DNA of 64,000 nt from Roseburia sp. AF12-17LB (GCF_003479605.1 NZ_QUHR01000008.1:1-64000); one strand, 5' to 3'. Shown: positions 53,164-62,852, counted from the first letter of the stretch. Notes: generated by a model not told the origin, from the letters alone. Translations and numbers: made by a program.

Positions 53164-54245
53164 TATGCGTTCTCCTCCTCAAACTTCTTCATAAATGCCA
53201 CCAGCTTCTCAACGCCTTCTTTTGGCATTGCATTGTAAATGCTGGCACGCATACCGCCAACGGTTCTGTGTCCCTTTAAGTTTACAAAACCAGCTTCGGT
53301 TGCTTCTTTGACGAATTTTGCATCTAAGTCAGCATCACCGGTAACGAATGGTACGTTCATAAGAGAACGGTCTTTTGGAACTACAGTTCCCTTGAATAAC
53401 TTGCTCTGATCTAAGAAATCATAAAGAATCTTAGCTTTCTCTTCGTTACGCTGTTTCATAACTTCAAGTCCGCCCATCTTCTTTAACCATTTGAATACTT
53501 TACCACAGATATAAATGCCGTAGCATGGTGGTGTATTGTAAAGAGAATCTGCATCTGCCTGAGTCTTGTATTTTAACATTGTAGGTGTTCCCGGAAGAAC
53601 ATCATCTGTAATTAAGTCTTCACGAATGATTACGATTACAACACCTGCAGGTCCAACGTTCTTCTGAACGCCGCCGTAGATTACTCCGTATTTGGTTACA
53701 TCAACCGGTTCTGATAAGAAGCAGGAAGATACGTCTGCAACAAGTGTATGTCCTTTGGTATTTGGAAGTTCTTTGAACTTGGTTCCATAAATCGTATTGT
53801 TTTCACAGATATATACATAATCTGCATCTTCCGGAATATCCAGATCTGAACAATCCGGAATATAAGAGAAGGTCTTATCTGCTGAAGATGCTACTTCTAC
53901 TGCATCCCCATACATTTTTGCTTCCTGGTAAGCTTTCTTAGCCCACTGTCCAGTTACAATATATGCAGCTTTCTTATTTTTCATCAGGTTCATTGGAATT
54001 GCAGCGAACTGCTGGGAAGCTCCACCCTGTAAGAATAATACCTTGTAATTATCCGGGATATTCATTAAGTCTCTTAAATCAGCTTCTGCCTCTTTGATGA
54101 TGTTGTCATATACTTTGGAACGATGACTCATCTCCATTACGGACATTCCACATCCTCTGTAGTCTAACATCTCATCTGCTGCTTCCTGTAAAACTTCTTC
54201 CGGTAATACTGCCGGACCTGCAGAAAAATTATATACTCTGCTCAT
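53163..54245 (-). CDS. serC: phosphoserine aminotransferase
   Basis: PLP enzyme that makes phosphoserine from 3-phosphohydroxypyruvate and glutamate. It is 360 residues, class V fold, with FSAGPAVLPEEV at the N-terminus, QGGASQQFAAIPMNL, the PLP Lys in YGGVQKNVGPAGV and GHRTVGGMRASIYNAM near the end. AGGAGGAATT precedes the start. It is followed by serA in overlap and preceded by ilvB at 52 nt. Confidence 0.96.
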   Translation of the reverse strand: MSRVYNFSAGPAVLPEEVLQEAADEMLDYRGCGMSVMEMSHRSKVYDNIIKEAEADLRDLMNIPDNYKVLFLQGGASQQFAAIPMNLMKNKKAAYIVTGQWAKKAYQEAKMYGDAVEVASSADKTFSYIPDCSDLDIPEDADYVYICENNTIYGTKFKELPNTKGHTLVADVSSCFLSEPVDVTKYGVIYGGVQKNVGPAGVVIVIIREDLITDDVLPGTPTMLKYKTQADADSLYNTPPCYGIYICGKVFKWLKKMGGLEVMKQRNEEKAKILYDFLDQSKLFKGTVVPKDRSLMNVPFVTGDADLDAKFVKEATEAGFVNLKGHRTVGGMRASIYNAMPKEGVEKLVAFMKKFEEENA

Positions 54246-54297
54246 TTTCTAATTCCTCCTCACTTCTTACACATATCTTTCTATATGTAATGGCTTA

Positions 54298-55971
54298 TTA
54301 TTTTAAATCTTCCTCGGTAAACACCTCAGATATAGCTGCCCCCGGTGCTACCATTGGCCACACCTTATCATCACTATCAATTATACAGTCTATAACAACT
54401 GGTGTACTACTTGCAAGTGCTTTTTTCAAAATATCGACAAATTCTGCCTGACTGGTTGCCCGATATCCCGTTGCTCCCATGGCTTCTGCCAGTTTTACAA
54501 AATCTACTCCATCGTCTAAAACAGTTGCAGAATAATGCTTCTCATAGAAAAGTGTCTGCCACTGTCTTACCATTCCAAGCACATGGTTATTAATGATAAC
54601 TTCGATTAACGGAAGCTTCTGACGGACTGCTGTTGCAATCTCATTCATATTCATACGGAAACATCCGTCACCGGCAATATTGATAACCTGTTTATCCGGA
54701 TTTGCTATCTGCGCACCGATTGCTGCCCCCAGTCCATAACCCATGGTTCCAAGTCCGCCGGATGTCAGAAGTGTTCTCGGCTGTTTGTATTTATAATACT
54801 GTGCTGCCCACATCTGATGCTGTCCGACCTCCGTTACCATGATAGCATCTCCGTTGGTCTGACGATAGATTTCTTCGATTACGAACGGACCGCTTAATCC
54901 TTCCGGATGATAGCTCAATGGATATTCTTTCTTGTATTCCATGATGTGCTCCATCCACTCTTTATGCTCCATCGGAGATAACATCGGATTGATTCTTGCA
55001 AGAATCTTCTTTAAATCACCAATCACGCTGTTTGTTACCATGATATTTTTATTAATCTCTGCCGCATCCACATCAAACTGTAAGATTTTTGCATGATGGG
55101 CAAATTTCTTAGCATTTCCAAGCACACGGTCTGAGAAACGGACACCTACTGCAATCAGAAGATCGCACTCGCTGACTCCAAGATTGGAAGTCTTGGTTCC
55201 ATGCATTCCAAGCATTCCGGTATAACGTTCATCCGTTCCGTTAAATGCACCTTTTCCCATCAGGGTATCACAAACCGGTGCATCCACCTTATCCACAAAT
55301 TCTCTCAATTCATCCGAACAGTCGGAAATCACGGCACCGCCGCCCACAAAGATATATGGTTTTTTCGCTTTCTGAATCAAAGCAACTGCTTCTTCTAAAT
55401 CTTCCTCCCGGATGGTTTCTGTCACACGCAGTACCGGTTCAATACGCTGTGCGTTATATTCTGCCCTGTTAGCAGTGACATCCTTTGGAATATCCACAAG
55501 AACAGGACCCGGTCTTCCTTTTTTTGCAATGCGGAATGCCCGGCGGATGGTATCTGCCAGATCATTGACATCTTTTACAATAAAGTTGTGCTTGGTAATC
55601 GGCATGGTAATTCCTGCAATATCAATTTCCTGGAAACTGTCTTTGCCAAGAAGCGGCACATTGACATTACAGGTAATTGCTACCATTGGAACAGAATCCA
55701 TATATGCGGTTGCGATTCCGGTTACCAGATTAGTTGCACCCGGTCCGCTGGTGGCAAAGCACACACCAACTTTTCCGGTGCTTCTTGCATATCCGTCTGC
55801 CGCATGGGAAGCTCCCTGCTCATGGGAAGTTAAAATATGTTTTATTTCATTACTATGTTTATATAACTCATCATATACATTTAAAATTGCACCACCCGGA
55901 TAACCAAATACCGTATCCACGCCCTGCTCTTTCAAACATTCTATTACGATTTCAGCACCTGTTAAGAGCAT
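54298..55971 (-). CDS. ilvB: acetolactate synthase, large subunit
   Basis: ThDP enzyme that makes acetolactate (valine, leucine) or acetohydroxybutyrate (isoleucine). I choose the ATG at 55971 (557 residues, MLLTGAEIV), with GAGAGGAAATTTCA before it; the frame continues upstream to a TTG. The N-terminal part has GYPGGAILNVYDEL with the catalytic Glu in TSHEQGA. The C-terminal ThDP motif is GDGCFRMNMNEIATA. The regulatory subunit ilvN and the reductase ilvC are not adjacent. It lies between ilvD and serC. Confidence 0.95.
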   Translation of the reverse strand: MLLTGAEIVIECLKEQGVDTVFGYPGGAILNVYDELYKHSNEIKHILTSHEQGASHAADGYARSTGKVGVCFATSGPGATNLVTGIATAYMDSVPMVAITCNVNVPLLGKDSFQEIDIAGITMPITKHNFIVKDVNDLADTIRRAFRIAKKGRPGPVLVDIPKDVTANRAEYNAQRIEPVLRVTETIREEDLEEAVALIQKAKKPYIFVGGGAVISDCSDELREFVDKVDAPVCDTLMGKGAFNGTDERYTGMLGMHGTKTSNLGVSECDLLIAVGVRFSDRVLGNAKKFAHHAKILQFDVDAAEINKNIMVTNSVIGDLKKILARINPMLSPMEHKEWMEHIMEYKKEYPLSYHPEGLSGPFVIEEIYRQTNGDAIMVTEVGQHQMWAAQYYKYKQPRTLLTSGGLGTMGYGLGAAIGAQIANPDKQVINIAGDGCFRMNMNEIATAVRQKLPLIEVIINNHVLGMVRQWQTLFYEKHYSATVLDDGVDFVKLAEAMGATGYRATSQAEFVDILKKALASSTPVVIDCIIDSDDKVWPMVAPGAAISEVFTEEDLK

Positions 55972-56029
55972 TGAAATTTCCTCTCTTTCCAACTTATCTT
56001 TCTGCTGTATATTTACAGATTACCGGTTC

Positions 56030-57712
56030 TTATTTTTCTTCCCCGGTACCTGGAATCTGTAAAATTGCACCGCGGTTTCCTGAAGTAACCATGGAAGCAT
56101 AACGTGCCAGATATCCGGTTGTTACCTTCGGTTCTCTTGGCTGCCATTTTGCTTTACGGGCTGCCAGTTTTTCATCGGATACTGCAAGCTCTAACTTCAT
56201 TTCCGGAATGTTAATCTTAATGATATCGCCTTCTTCTACCAATGCGATTGGTCCGCCTACGGCTGCTTCCGGTGAAACATGACCGATGGAAGCTCCACGG
56301 CTTGCGCCGGAGAAACGTCCGTCTGTAATCAATGCTACGGAAGAACCAAGTCCCATACCTGCGATTGCAGAAGTCGGATTTAACATCTCACGCATACCAG
56401 GGCCGCCTTTTGGTCCTTCGTAACGGATCACGACTACATCACCGGCAACAATTCTGCCACCCTTGATTGCTGCAATGGCATCTTCCTCACAGTCAAATAC
56501 TCTTGCCGGTCCTTCATGAACCATCATCTCTTCTACGACTGCGGAACGTTTTACAACACCGCCGTCCGGAGCAAGATTTCCTTTTAATACGGCAAGACCA
56601 CCGGTCTTACTATACGGATTATCCAGTGGACGGATAACTTCCGGATTCTTATTGACTGCATCTTTGATATTCTCGCCTACGGTCTTACCGGTTACGGTCA
56701 TACAGTCTGTATGTAAAAGTCCTGCATCTGCTAATTCTTTCATGACAGCATAGACACCGCCGGCTTCATTTAAGTCTTCCATATAGGTCGGGCCTGCCGG
56801 TGCCAAATGGCAGAGGTTCGGAGTCTTCTCACTGATTGGATTTGCAAAGGAAATATCAAAATCAAATCCTACTTCATGTGCGATTGCAGGCAGGTGAAGC
56901 ATACTGTTGGTAGAGCAGCCTAACGCCATATCTACGGTCAGTGCATTTAAAATAGCATCCTTTGTCATAATATCTCTTGGACGGATATCTTTCCGATACA
57001 TATCCATAACTGCCATTCCGGCATGTTTTGCTAATTTGATACGCTCGGAATATACGGCAGGAATGGTTCCGTTTCCACGTAAGCCCATACCAAGTGCCTC
57101 GGTCAGACAGTTCATGGAGTTTGCGGTATACATACCGGAACAGGAACCACAGGTCGGACATACTTTCTCTTCGTATTCCCTTACTTCTTCCTCTGTCATT
57201 GTACCTGCTGCATAGGAGCCTACTGCCTCAAACATGGAAGATAAGCTTCTCTTACGTCCCTTTACATGACCTGCTAACATCGGACCACCGGAAACAAATA
57301 CGGTAGGTACATTAATTCTTGCTGCTGCCATCAGAAGTCCCGGTACGTTCTTATCACAGTTTGGCACCATAACCAGTGCATCAAACTGATGGGCTAATGC
57401 CATACACTCTGTGGAATCTGCAATTAAGTCTCTTGTTACCAGGGAATATTTCATTCCGATATGTCCCATGGCAATTCCATCACAAACTGCAATTGCAGGG
57501 AATACAACCGGTACTCCACCTGCTTCTGCAACACCTAATTTTACAGCGTTTACAATTTTATCCAGATTCATATGGCCCGGTACGATTTCATTATAAGAAC
57601 TTACGATACCAACCATTGGTTTCTTCATTTCTTCTTCGGTAAATCCCAAAGCGTTAAAAAGACTTCTGTGCGGAGCCTGCTGCATTCCGGCTTTTACATT
57701 ATCACTCTTCAT
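56030..57712 (-). CDS. ilvD: dihydroxy-acid dehydratase
   Basis: Fe-S enzyme that dehydrates dihydroxyisovalerate and dihydroxymethylvalerate in branched-chain amino-acid synthesis. It is 560 residues. Cluster and Mg-binding segments are visible: [27 protein letters not shown] (near 190) and the C-terminal [23 protein letters not shown]. It lies 50 nt after leuB and 58 nt before ilvB on the same strand. Confidence 0.96.
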   Translation of the reverse strand: MKSDNVKAGMQQAPHRSLFNALGFTEEEMKKPMVGIVSSYNEIVPGHMNLDKIVNAVKLGVAEAGGVPVVFPAIAVCDGIAMGHIGMKYSLVTRDLIADSTECMALAHQFDALVMVPNCDKNVPGLLMAAARINVPTVFVSGGPMLAGHVKGRKRSLSSMFEAVGSYAAGTMTEEEVREYEEKVCPTCGSCSGMYTANSMNCLTEALGMGLRGNGTIPAVYSERIKLAKHAGMAVMDMYRKDIRPRDIMTKDAILNALTVDMALGCSTNSMLHLPAIAHEVGFDFDISFANPISEKTPNLCHLAPAGPTYMEDLNEAGGVYAVMKELADAGLLHTDCMTVTGKTVGENIKDAVNKNPEVIRPLDNPYSKTGGLAVLKGNLAPDGGVVKRSAVVEEMMVHEGPARVFDCEEDAIAAIKGGRIVAGDVVVIRYEGPKGGPGMREMLNPTSAIAGMGLGSSVALITDGRFSGASRGASIGHVSPEAAVGGPIALVEEGDIIKINIPEMKLELAVSDEKLAARKAKWQPREPKVTTGYLARYASMVTSGNRGAILQIPGTGEEK

Positions 57713-57762
57713 CTTCGTTCTTCCTCTCTTTTTTATTGTTCTGTCTGAAAATTTCTTATCTC

Positions 57763-58863
57763 TTACAGATTCTCTACGATTAAGTCACCCATTCTGGCTG
57801 TTCCTACCTGGGTTACGGTTGCTTTCTTTGCTTCTTCCTGTGGCATAATGTCAATGGTACGATAGCCTGCCTTTAATACCTTCTTTACGGCATTTTCAAT
57901 GGCATCTGCTTCTTTATCGAGATCAAAGGAATATCTTAACATCATCGCTGCACTTAAAATGGTTGCAATCGGGTTTGCAATTCCTTTTCCTGCGATATCC
58001 GGTGCAGAACCACCGCTTGGCTCATAAAGACCGAATTTCGTATCATTTAAGCTTGCAGAGGATAACATTCCGATGGAACCGGTTACCATACTTGCTTCAT
58101 CGGATAAAATATCTCCAAACATATTCTCAGTTAAAATTACATCGAACTGCTTCGGGTCTTTTACCAACTGCATGGCACAGTTATCTACCAGCATATGCTC
58201 ATATGTTACTTCCGGATAATCCTTTGCTACTTCTTCTACAATCTTTCTCCAGAGTCTGGAGGAATCCAGTACGTTTGCCTTATCCACGCTGGTTACTTTC
58301 CTGCGGCGTTTCATGGCAATGTCAAATCCACGTTTTGCAATTCTGCGGATTTCATTTTCGTTATATGTCAAAGTATCGGTTGCCGTCATCACACCGTCCA
58401 CTTCTTCTGTCTTTCTCTCGCCAAAATAAAGTCCGCCGGTCAGTTCACGCATAATCATCATGTCAAATCCGTCTCCGATAATATCATCACGCAGTGGACA
58501 TGCTTCCTTTAATTCTTCATAAAGGTATGCCGGTCTTAAGTTAGCAAAAAGGTTCAATGCTTTTCTCAATTTCAAAAGGCCTGCCTCCGGGCGAAGGGAT
58601 GGCTCTAATTTGTACCAAGGGGATGTTGCTGTATTTCCTCCGATGGAACCCATCAGAACTGCATCTGCCGCTTTTGCATGTGCAATGGCATCATCGGTCA
58701 GCGGTACACCGGTTGCATCGATAGAACAACCGCCCATCAGTATCTCGTCATATGTAAAGGTGTGTCCGAATTTTGCTCCAATGGCATCTAACACCTTTCT
58801 TGCTTCGCTTACAATCTCCGGTCCGATTCCGTCACCGGCAATTACTCCAACATTATAATTCAT
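57763..58863 (-). CDS. leuB: 3-isopropylmalate dehydrogenase
   Basis: Oxidises 3-isopropylmalate in leucine synthesis with NAD. It is 366 residues, with [12 protein letters not shown] at the N-terminus, the substrate Args in LRPAYLYEE and [12 protein letters not shown], and [17 protein letters not shown]. The C-terminal [14 protein letters not shown] supports NAD use. No leuA or leuCD are adjacent. It is the first gene of the leuB-ilvD-ilvB run, whose promoter lies 80-110 nt upstream. Confidence 0.96.
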   Translation of the reverse strand: MNYNVGVIAGDGIGPEIVSEARKVLDAIGAKFGHTFTYDEILMGGCSIDATGVPLTDDAIAHAKAADAVLMGSIGGNTATSPWYKLEPSLRPEAGLLKLRKALNLFANLRPAYLYEELKEACPLRDDIIGDGFDMMIMRELTGGLYFGERKTEEVDGVMTATDTLTYNENEIRRIAKRGFDIAMKRRRKVTSVDKANVLDSSRLWRKIVEEVAKDYPEVTYEHMLVDNCAMQLVKDPKQFDVILTENMFGDILSDEASMVTGSIGMLSSASLNDTKFGLYEPSGGSAPDIAGKGIANPIATILSAAMMLRYSFDLDKEADAIENAVKKVLKAGYRTIDIMPQEEAKKATVTQVGTARMGDLIVENL

Positions 58864-58924
58864 GGGTAAATCCTTCTTTCTTTTCCTATTGCATGCATCC
58901 CAATTTCATAACTACTGATTATGG

Positions 58925-58971
58925 TAATGCTCATTATCCTATATCATAGCTTATTTATCCGAAGAATTCAA
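58925..58971 (-). promoter_or_regulatory. leuB promoter with a start-site palindrome
   Basis: Minus strand TTGAAT (58966-58971), 17 nt, TATGAT (58943-58948). At 58925-58936, over the expected start of transcription, lies TAATG-2 nt-CATTA, inside a longer imperfect repeat GATAATG...CATAATC. No T-box or leader peptide was found between here and leuB. Confidence 0.65.
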
Positions 58972-59069
58972 TAAATTTTACCATTATAGTTTCTCATAGT
59001 TTTTATAAACTGTGGTTATATTCTGTTCTTTTGATATGATTTGTTGTTATTATACAAATCTTTTTCTTG

Positions 59070-59346
59070 TCAGATGGGGACTGGTACAGTAGACTTGAGG
59101 TAGGTATTTTATAGGAATTGAGGAATACTCTATGATTCATCAGATATGGATGCGAGGCAAAACGGTAAGGGGCATCAGGCATTTCTACCGCAATACTAAT
59201 ACCGTACGGCAACCGGTGCAGATTCACATCCATGTTCAAGCTGCACCTCACCGTCACATCCATGTGCCGGTGTTGCCTGATATTGTACGAAATGCCAGGT
59301 GCCTCTAACCGTTTGCTTCAAGCATCCATATTCTGATGAATCATAG
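59070..59346 (+). repeat. palindromic structured element, copy 3
   Basis: Occupies most of the divergent gap between leuB and the MIF gene. An outer stem joins 59130-59153 (CTATGATTCATCAGATATGG onward) with 59322-59346 with one bulged base. The core is 59168-59306: P1 AGGGGCATCAGGCATTT (59168-59184) with 59290-59306, P2 GGCAAC (59208-59213) with GTTGCC (59272-59277), P3 GGTGCA (59215-59220) with TGCACC (59242-59247), P4 59249-59272. The invariant loop ATTCACATCCATGTTCA is at 59222-59238. CTTTTTC follows the outer stem, so it resembles an intrinsic terminator on the plus strand. Confidence 0.85.
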
Positions 59347-59408
59347 CTTTTTCACTCTCACCTATATAATGAACCAATTAACTTATCCATTTGTAAGGAG
59401 GACTAACA

Positions 59409-59750
59409 ATGCCATTTATTAACATGAAAACTACTGCTACTTTAGATATTGCCAAAAAAGATGCCCTGTCCAAGGAGCTCTGCATCATCACCAGAGACTG
59501 TCTCGGCAAAGGTGAGAACTGGGTTATGACCGGGTTCGAGGGTAATGCTTCTCTTTGCTTTCTAGGAAGCACCAAAGACATTGCTTATGTAGAAGTGAAA
59601 TGCTACGGCTATCCGACCAAGCCACAGATGAATCTTATGACAAGAAAAGTCTGTACGCTCTTAGAAAATGAGCTTGGCATTCCGAAGAAGCGAATCTATG
59701 TTGCTTACTTCCCGACCGAGGACTGGGGATGGAATGACAGTAATTTCTAG
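59409..59750 (+). CDS. MIF/phenylpyruvate tautomerase family protein
   Basis: A 113-residue homologue of macrophage migration inhibitory factor. After removal of Met the N-terminal Pro (MPFINMKT) is the catalytic base of the tautomerase superfamily. The layout matches the MIF subgroup: NWVMTGFEGN, YVEVKCYG, and the C-terminal RIYVAYFPTEDWGWNDSNF, which is the MIF-like tail, not the short 4-oxalocrotonate type. The usual Lys32 region reads CLGKGENW. There is no signal peptide. AAGGAGG precedes the ATG. It is a single-gene unit with TATAAT at 59365-59370 but no clear -35 box. Confidence 0.9.
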   Translation: MPFINMKTTATLDIAKKDALSKELCIITRDCLGKGENWVMTGFEGNASLCFLGSTKDIAYVEVKCYGYPTKPQMNLMTRKVCTLLENELGIPKKRIYVAYFPTEDWGWNDSNF

Positions 59751-59761
59751 GGGACTAGAAA

Positions 59762-59808
59762 AGGCATATCACACTAATAGCTATACGTTGTGTGATATGC
59801 CTGTCTTT
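59762..59808 (+). terminator. terminator of the MIF gene
   Basis: Perfect 13-bp stem AGGCATATCACAC (59762-59774) with GTGTGATATGCCT (59790-59802), followed by GTCTTTTT. Confidence 0.9.
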
Positions 59809-59836
59809 TTGTGTTTTATTCTATGGCAACCCTATC

Positions 59837-60190
59837 TTATGATTTCCAGTTCCAGTCCTCTAAAAAGCTCATCAGTTTATACCAGTTATCTACCGGTTCC
59901 CAGATTACAGAATCCTGATTATGAGGGTCTATACAACCTAAGCAAAACTCTTTTACTGGCTTTTCTTTCACTTTATAAAATTTCCATATGAGTCCATTTG
60001 TATAAATTACTTTTCCATAAGAATTAAGGTGTCCTTCTATCTGCTCTGTTATCTCCATATTATCATACGGTCGTTTTGCTTCTATGCACCCATATTTAGC
60101 TGCATCTCGACTTTTCTTCCTTTCCAGCACAACAAAATCAGGAAAACCTGCTTCCCCTTCTAAATTCTTTGATAATTTGCTGTCTGCTAA
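59837..60190 (-). pseudogene. truncated restriction-type nuclease (HsdR N-terminal-like) remnant
   Basis: About 118 codons read as the core of a PD-(D/E)XK nuclease domain: GFPDFVVLERKK with the Asp, then GCIEAKRPYDN with E-x-K, and IYTNGLIWKFYKV, as in HsdR N-terminal domains. The protein's N-terminal part is missing. The open frame continues to 60325, but that part is antisense to a helix-turn-helix gene and is not nuclease-like. No hsdM or hsdS is nearby. The break lies near 60190, where the HTH fragment begins. It is either a remnant or a very short nuclease-like ORF. Confidence 0.6.
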
Positions 60191-60365
60191 TTTGTGGAAT
60201 ACTATGAAGTCCAAAAAGATATCCCAATACCAGCTTCTAAAGATGGGCATTGATAATAAAACTCTGGATGGATTAAAACACAACAAAAATATTACTGTAC
60301 TCACCTTGGAAAAGCTCTGCACCATTATAGGCTGTACTCCAAATGATATTATTGAATTTAAATAG
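60190..60365 (+). pseudogene. 5'-truncated Xre/Cro helix-turn-helix gene
   Basis: The frame from about 60190 encodes LWNTMKSKKISQYQLLKMG followed by NKTLDGLKHNKNITVLTL and CTIIGCTPNDIIEFK, a compact Cro-type HTH that normally has only a few more residues at its N-terminus (M-I-S-Y-x-P before L-W). Those first residues and the RBS are lost at the junction with the nuclease fragment; the upstream frame is antisense to it. A terminator sits exactly at its stop. An internal ATG at 60204 could still start a shortened protein. Confidence 0.6.
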
Positions 60366-60398
60366 AGCGATACACCTTTGTCGATGTACCGCTCTATT
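60361..60398 (+). terminator. terminator after the HTH fragment
   Basis: AATAGAGCG (60361-60369) pairs with CGCTCTATT (60390-60398), overlapping the stop codon. The symmetric A/T flanks could also serve the minus strand. Confidence 0.7.
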
Positions 60399-60435
60399 TA
60401 TGATATGAAACTATCTCATTTTCCTATATTTCATT

Positions 60436-60819
60436 TTACCACAAATCATATTTTTCCATGGTTTCTGCATTTCTGAATTCATGCTTCTCATAATAGCCAA
60501 TCAGCTTTCCCTCGGCATCCCTTAAAGCAACCATATACACATCTTTATTCTGCTTCACGTTATGGGAGGTATAGATGAGATTGTGGCTTTCATCTGCAGA
60601 GAACCAGTCGATTACCTGCTGGATGCGTTTTTGCGATTCTTCATTATGGCAGTTTAAAAGGCTTCTTCCAACAAGGCTTTCACCGCCCCATTTCTCATAG
60701 CTTTTTACTGCAGTTGGATTCATATAAATGATTTCGTGCTTTAAATTGCATATCACAACGGAACAACGATCCTGGTCTATGATGCTTTTAAAATATGCTG
60801 CGTTAATGTCTGTCTGCAT
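60436..60819 (-). CDS. PAS domain protein
   Basis: A 127-residue single PAS domain: RCSVVICNLKHEIIYMNPTAV (split across 18-38), VGRSLLNCHNEES, then MVALRDAEGKLIGYYEKHE. There is no attached kinase, cyclase or DNA-binding domain. It is similar to stand-alone PAS proteins of Clostridia that may bind haem, flavin or fatty acids; the single Cys/His in LLNCHNEES is a possible ligand site. It lies 46 nt after a 72-residue hypothetical gene on the same strand. Confidence 0.8.
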   Translation of the reverse strand: MQTDINAAYFKSIIDQDRCSVVICNLKHEIIYMNPTAVKSYEKWGGESLVGRSLLNCHNEESQKRIQQVIDWFSADESHNLIYTSHNVKQNKDVYMVALRDAEGKLIGYYEKHEFRNAETMEKYDLW

Positions 60820-60865
60820 GGTTATGCTCCTTTTCCTTCTGTCTTGAATTTCTATTATGCTTTGC

Positions 60866-61084
60866 TTAATATTCCTTTTCTATTTTTCCCTCAATTCCAT
60901 ACATTTTCCGGAACGTATCAAGGTCTGCCTCATTTCTTATCAGCATTATTTCTTCTATCTTTCCTGTATGGATATCTTTAAAGCCTGCCACCTGTTCTCC
61001 ATTGCAGATGCTGGCTTTAATAACAGGCTTCTTGTTCATTTTATCATAGGGCAATGGCGTGGATTTTTTCTTGAATATTCTCAT
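60866..61084 (-). CDS. hypothetical 72-residue protein
   Basis: A small basic protein, MRIFKKKSTPLPYDKMNKK at the start, then SICNGEQVAGFKDIHTGKIEEIMLI, probably beta-rich, and a helical C-terminus (NEADLDTFRKMYGIEGKIEKEY). No signal peptide or family recognised. The terminator of yajC lies directly upstream, so it starts its own unit, possibly with the PAS gene. Confidence 0.6.
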   Translation of the reverse strand: MRIFKKKSTPLPYDKMNKKPVIKASICNGEQVAGFKDIHTGKIEEIMLIRNEADLDTFRKMYGIEGKIEKEY

Positions 61085-61108
61085 ATAACCTTACTCCCTC
61101 TTTTCAAA

Positions 61109-61149
61109 AAAATCCGTGGCTTGTACATTGCGCACACTCCACGGATTTT
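61109..61149 (-). terminator. terminator of yajC
   Basis: AAAATCCGTGG (61109-61119) pairs with CCACGGATTTT (61139-61149); A-run and T-run on the two sides make it work in both directions. Confidence 0.85.
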
Positions 61150-61162
61150 CTAAGGTCTTATC

Positions 61163-61498
61163 TTATTTCTTCTCTTTGGTTTCTTTTGCTTCTACTGCTT
61201 CTTCCGGTTTTTCGATTGCGGCAATTGCTGCTTTCTGCATTGGGATACGGCAGTTTCTGTTGCTGCCAAACTCAACGATAACAGTATCATCTTCAGATAC
61301 ATCAATTACGATTCCGTAGAAACCGCTGGTTGTCAGTACGGTATCACCTACTGCTAACTCCGACATCATCTGCTCTTTTTTCTTTGCTTCTTTCTTCTGT
61401 GGACGAATCATGAAGAAGTATACAAATACAACCATAATTACTACCCACATAATAATGCTTCCCCAGGCCTGTGCCTGCTGTGATGCTAAAATAGACAT
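61163..61498 (-). CDS. yajC: preprotein translocase subunit YajC
   Basis: A small membrane protein (111 residues) that accompanies SecDF in the Sec translocon. One helix at about 14-34 (IIMWVVIMVVFVYFFMIRPQ) is followed by a basic stretch KKEAKKKE and the conserved core AVGDTVLTTSGFYGIVIDV. The tail is Glu/Lys-rich. It follows tgt by 97 nt, the usual tgt-yajC arrangement; secD and secF are not in the window on this side. Confidence 0.95.
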   Translation of the reverse strand: MSILASQQAQAWGSIIMWVVIMVVFVYFFMIRPQKKEAKKKEQMMSELAVGDTVLTTSGFYGIVIDVSEDDTVIVEFGSNRNCRIPMQKAAIAAIEKPEEAVEAKETKEKK

Positions 61499-61595
61499 TT
61501 CTTTTCCTCCTGAATTACAAACTTAAGTTCATGAAAAACATTGTACACAAAAAGACTGCGTTTCACAAGTATTTTCCCGATATTTCATTCTTTTT

Positions 61596-62747
61596 TTAGA
61601 TTTGTGCCTCTTTTTCCCTGTTTATCTGGTTCATACCATAGAGTTTTTCCTCTTTGTATGACTTATAATTGCCGGCATCAATGGCGTCTCTGATTTCTTC
61701 CATCATGGTATTGTAGAAATACAGATTGTGTAATACGCAAAGACGCATACCAAGCATTTCCTTTGCCTTTAATAAATGGCGGACATAGGCTCTGCTGTAG
61801 CGGCGGCAGGTCGGACACTGACAGCCTTCCTCGATTGGGCGCATATCCTTTTCATATTTCTTATTGAAAAGGTTAATCTTTCCCTGATTGGTATAAAGAT
61901 GTCCGTGGCGGCCATTACGGGTCGGATATACACAGTCAAAGAAATCCACACCACGGTCTACTGCCTCTAAAATATTTGCCGGAGTTCCGACACCCATAAG
62001 ATAGGTTGGTTTCTCAAGTGGCAGATATGGAACGGTCTGGTCTAAGATATCATACATCTCTTCGTGGGTCTCGCCTACTGCAAGTCCACCTACTGCATAG
62101 CCGTCTAAATCCAATTCACTGATTCGCTTTGCATGGTCAATCCGGATATCCGGATAAATGGCTCCCTGGTTAATTCCAAACAGCATCTGATTTTTATTAA
62201 TGGTATCTTCCAACCCATTCAGTCTTGTCATTTCCGCCTTACAGCGTGCCAGCCAGCGGGTTGTTCTGGCTACGGATGCCTCTACATATCCACGGTCAGC
62301 CAGTGCCGGTGCACATTCATCAAATGCCATGGCAATGGTGGATGCCAGATTAGACTGTATCTGCATACTTTCTTCCGGTCCCATGAAAATTTTTGCTCCA
62401 TCAATGTGGGAATGGAAATAGACTCCCTCTTCTTTGATTTTACGGAGTCCTGCCAGTGAAAATACCTGGAATCCACCGGAATCGGTAAGAATTGGTTTGT
62501 CCCACACCATGAACTTGTGCAGTCCGCCCAGCTCTTTGATTAATTTATCTCCCGGACGTACATGCAGATGATAGGTATTGGATAATTCCACCTGTGTCTT
62601 AATCTGCTCTAAGTCTTCGGTAGAAACAGCTCCCTTTATGGCAGCGACCGTTCCTACATTCATAAACACCGGGGTCTGTATATCACCATGTACGGTATGA
62701 AAAATGCCCCTCTTTGCTCTTCCATCCTGTTTTAATAATTCGTACAT
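61596..62747 (-). CDS. tgt: queuine tRNA-ribosyltransferase
   Basis: Exchanges guanine 34 for preQ1 (or queuine) in tRNAs with GUN anticodons. It is 383 residues, a TIM barrel. Active-site Asp regions are LTDSGGFQVFSL and FDCVYPTRNGRHGHL with the nucleophile context. The zinc site is CQCPTCRRYSRAY with the His in CVLHNLYFY. No queA or queuosine transporter is adjacent. Confidence 0.96.
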   Translation of the reverse strand: MYELLKQDGRAKRGIFHTVHGDIQTPVFMNVGTVAAIKGAVSTEDLEQIKTQVELSNTYHLHVRPGDKLIKELGGLHKFMVWDKPILTDSGGFQVFSLAGLRKIKEEGVYFHSHIDGAKIFMGPEESMQIQSNLASTIAMAFDECAPALADRGYVEASVARTTRWLARCKAEMTRLNGLEDTINKNQMLFGINQGAIYPDIRIDHAKRISELDLDGYAVGGLAVGETHEEMYDILDQTVPYLPLEKPTYLMGVGTPANILEAVDRGVDFFDCVYPTRNGRHGHLYTNQGKINLFNKKYEKDMRPIEEGCQCPTCRRYSRAYVRHLLKAKEMLGMRLCVLHNLYFYNTMMEEIRDAIDAGNYKSYKEEKLYGMNQINREKEAQI

Positions 62748-62823
62748 ATAATCTCCTGTTTCTGTTCTTTTTACAAATACTATCCTAGCATACCTTGTTT
62801 TCGCACTTTTTGCAACTGTGGGA

Positions 62824-62852
62824 TTGCCAGTATCTGAAAAATCTTCTATAAT
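62824..62852 (+). promoter_or_regulatory. sigma-A promoter of aroC
   Basis: TTGCCA (62824-62829), 17 nt, TATAAT (62847-62852), about 40 nt before the aroC start. Confidence 0.8.

Noticed and set aside
59347..59370. Complete sigma-A promoter for the MIF gene
   Set aside because: TATAAT at 59365-59370 is good, but 17 nt upstream reads CATAGC, so the -35 is missing.
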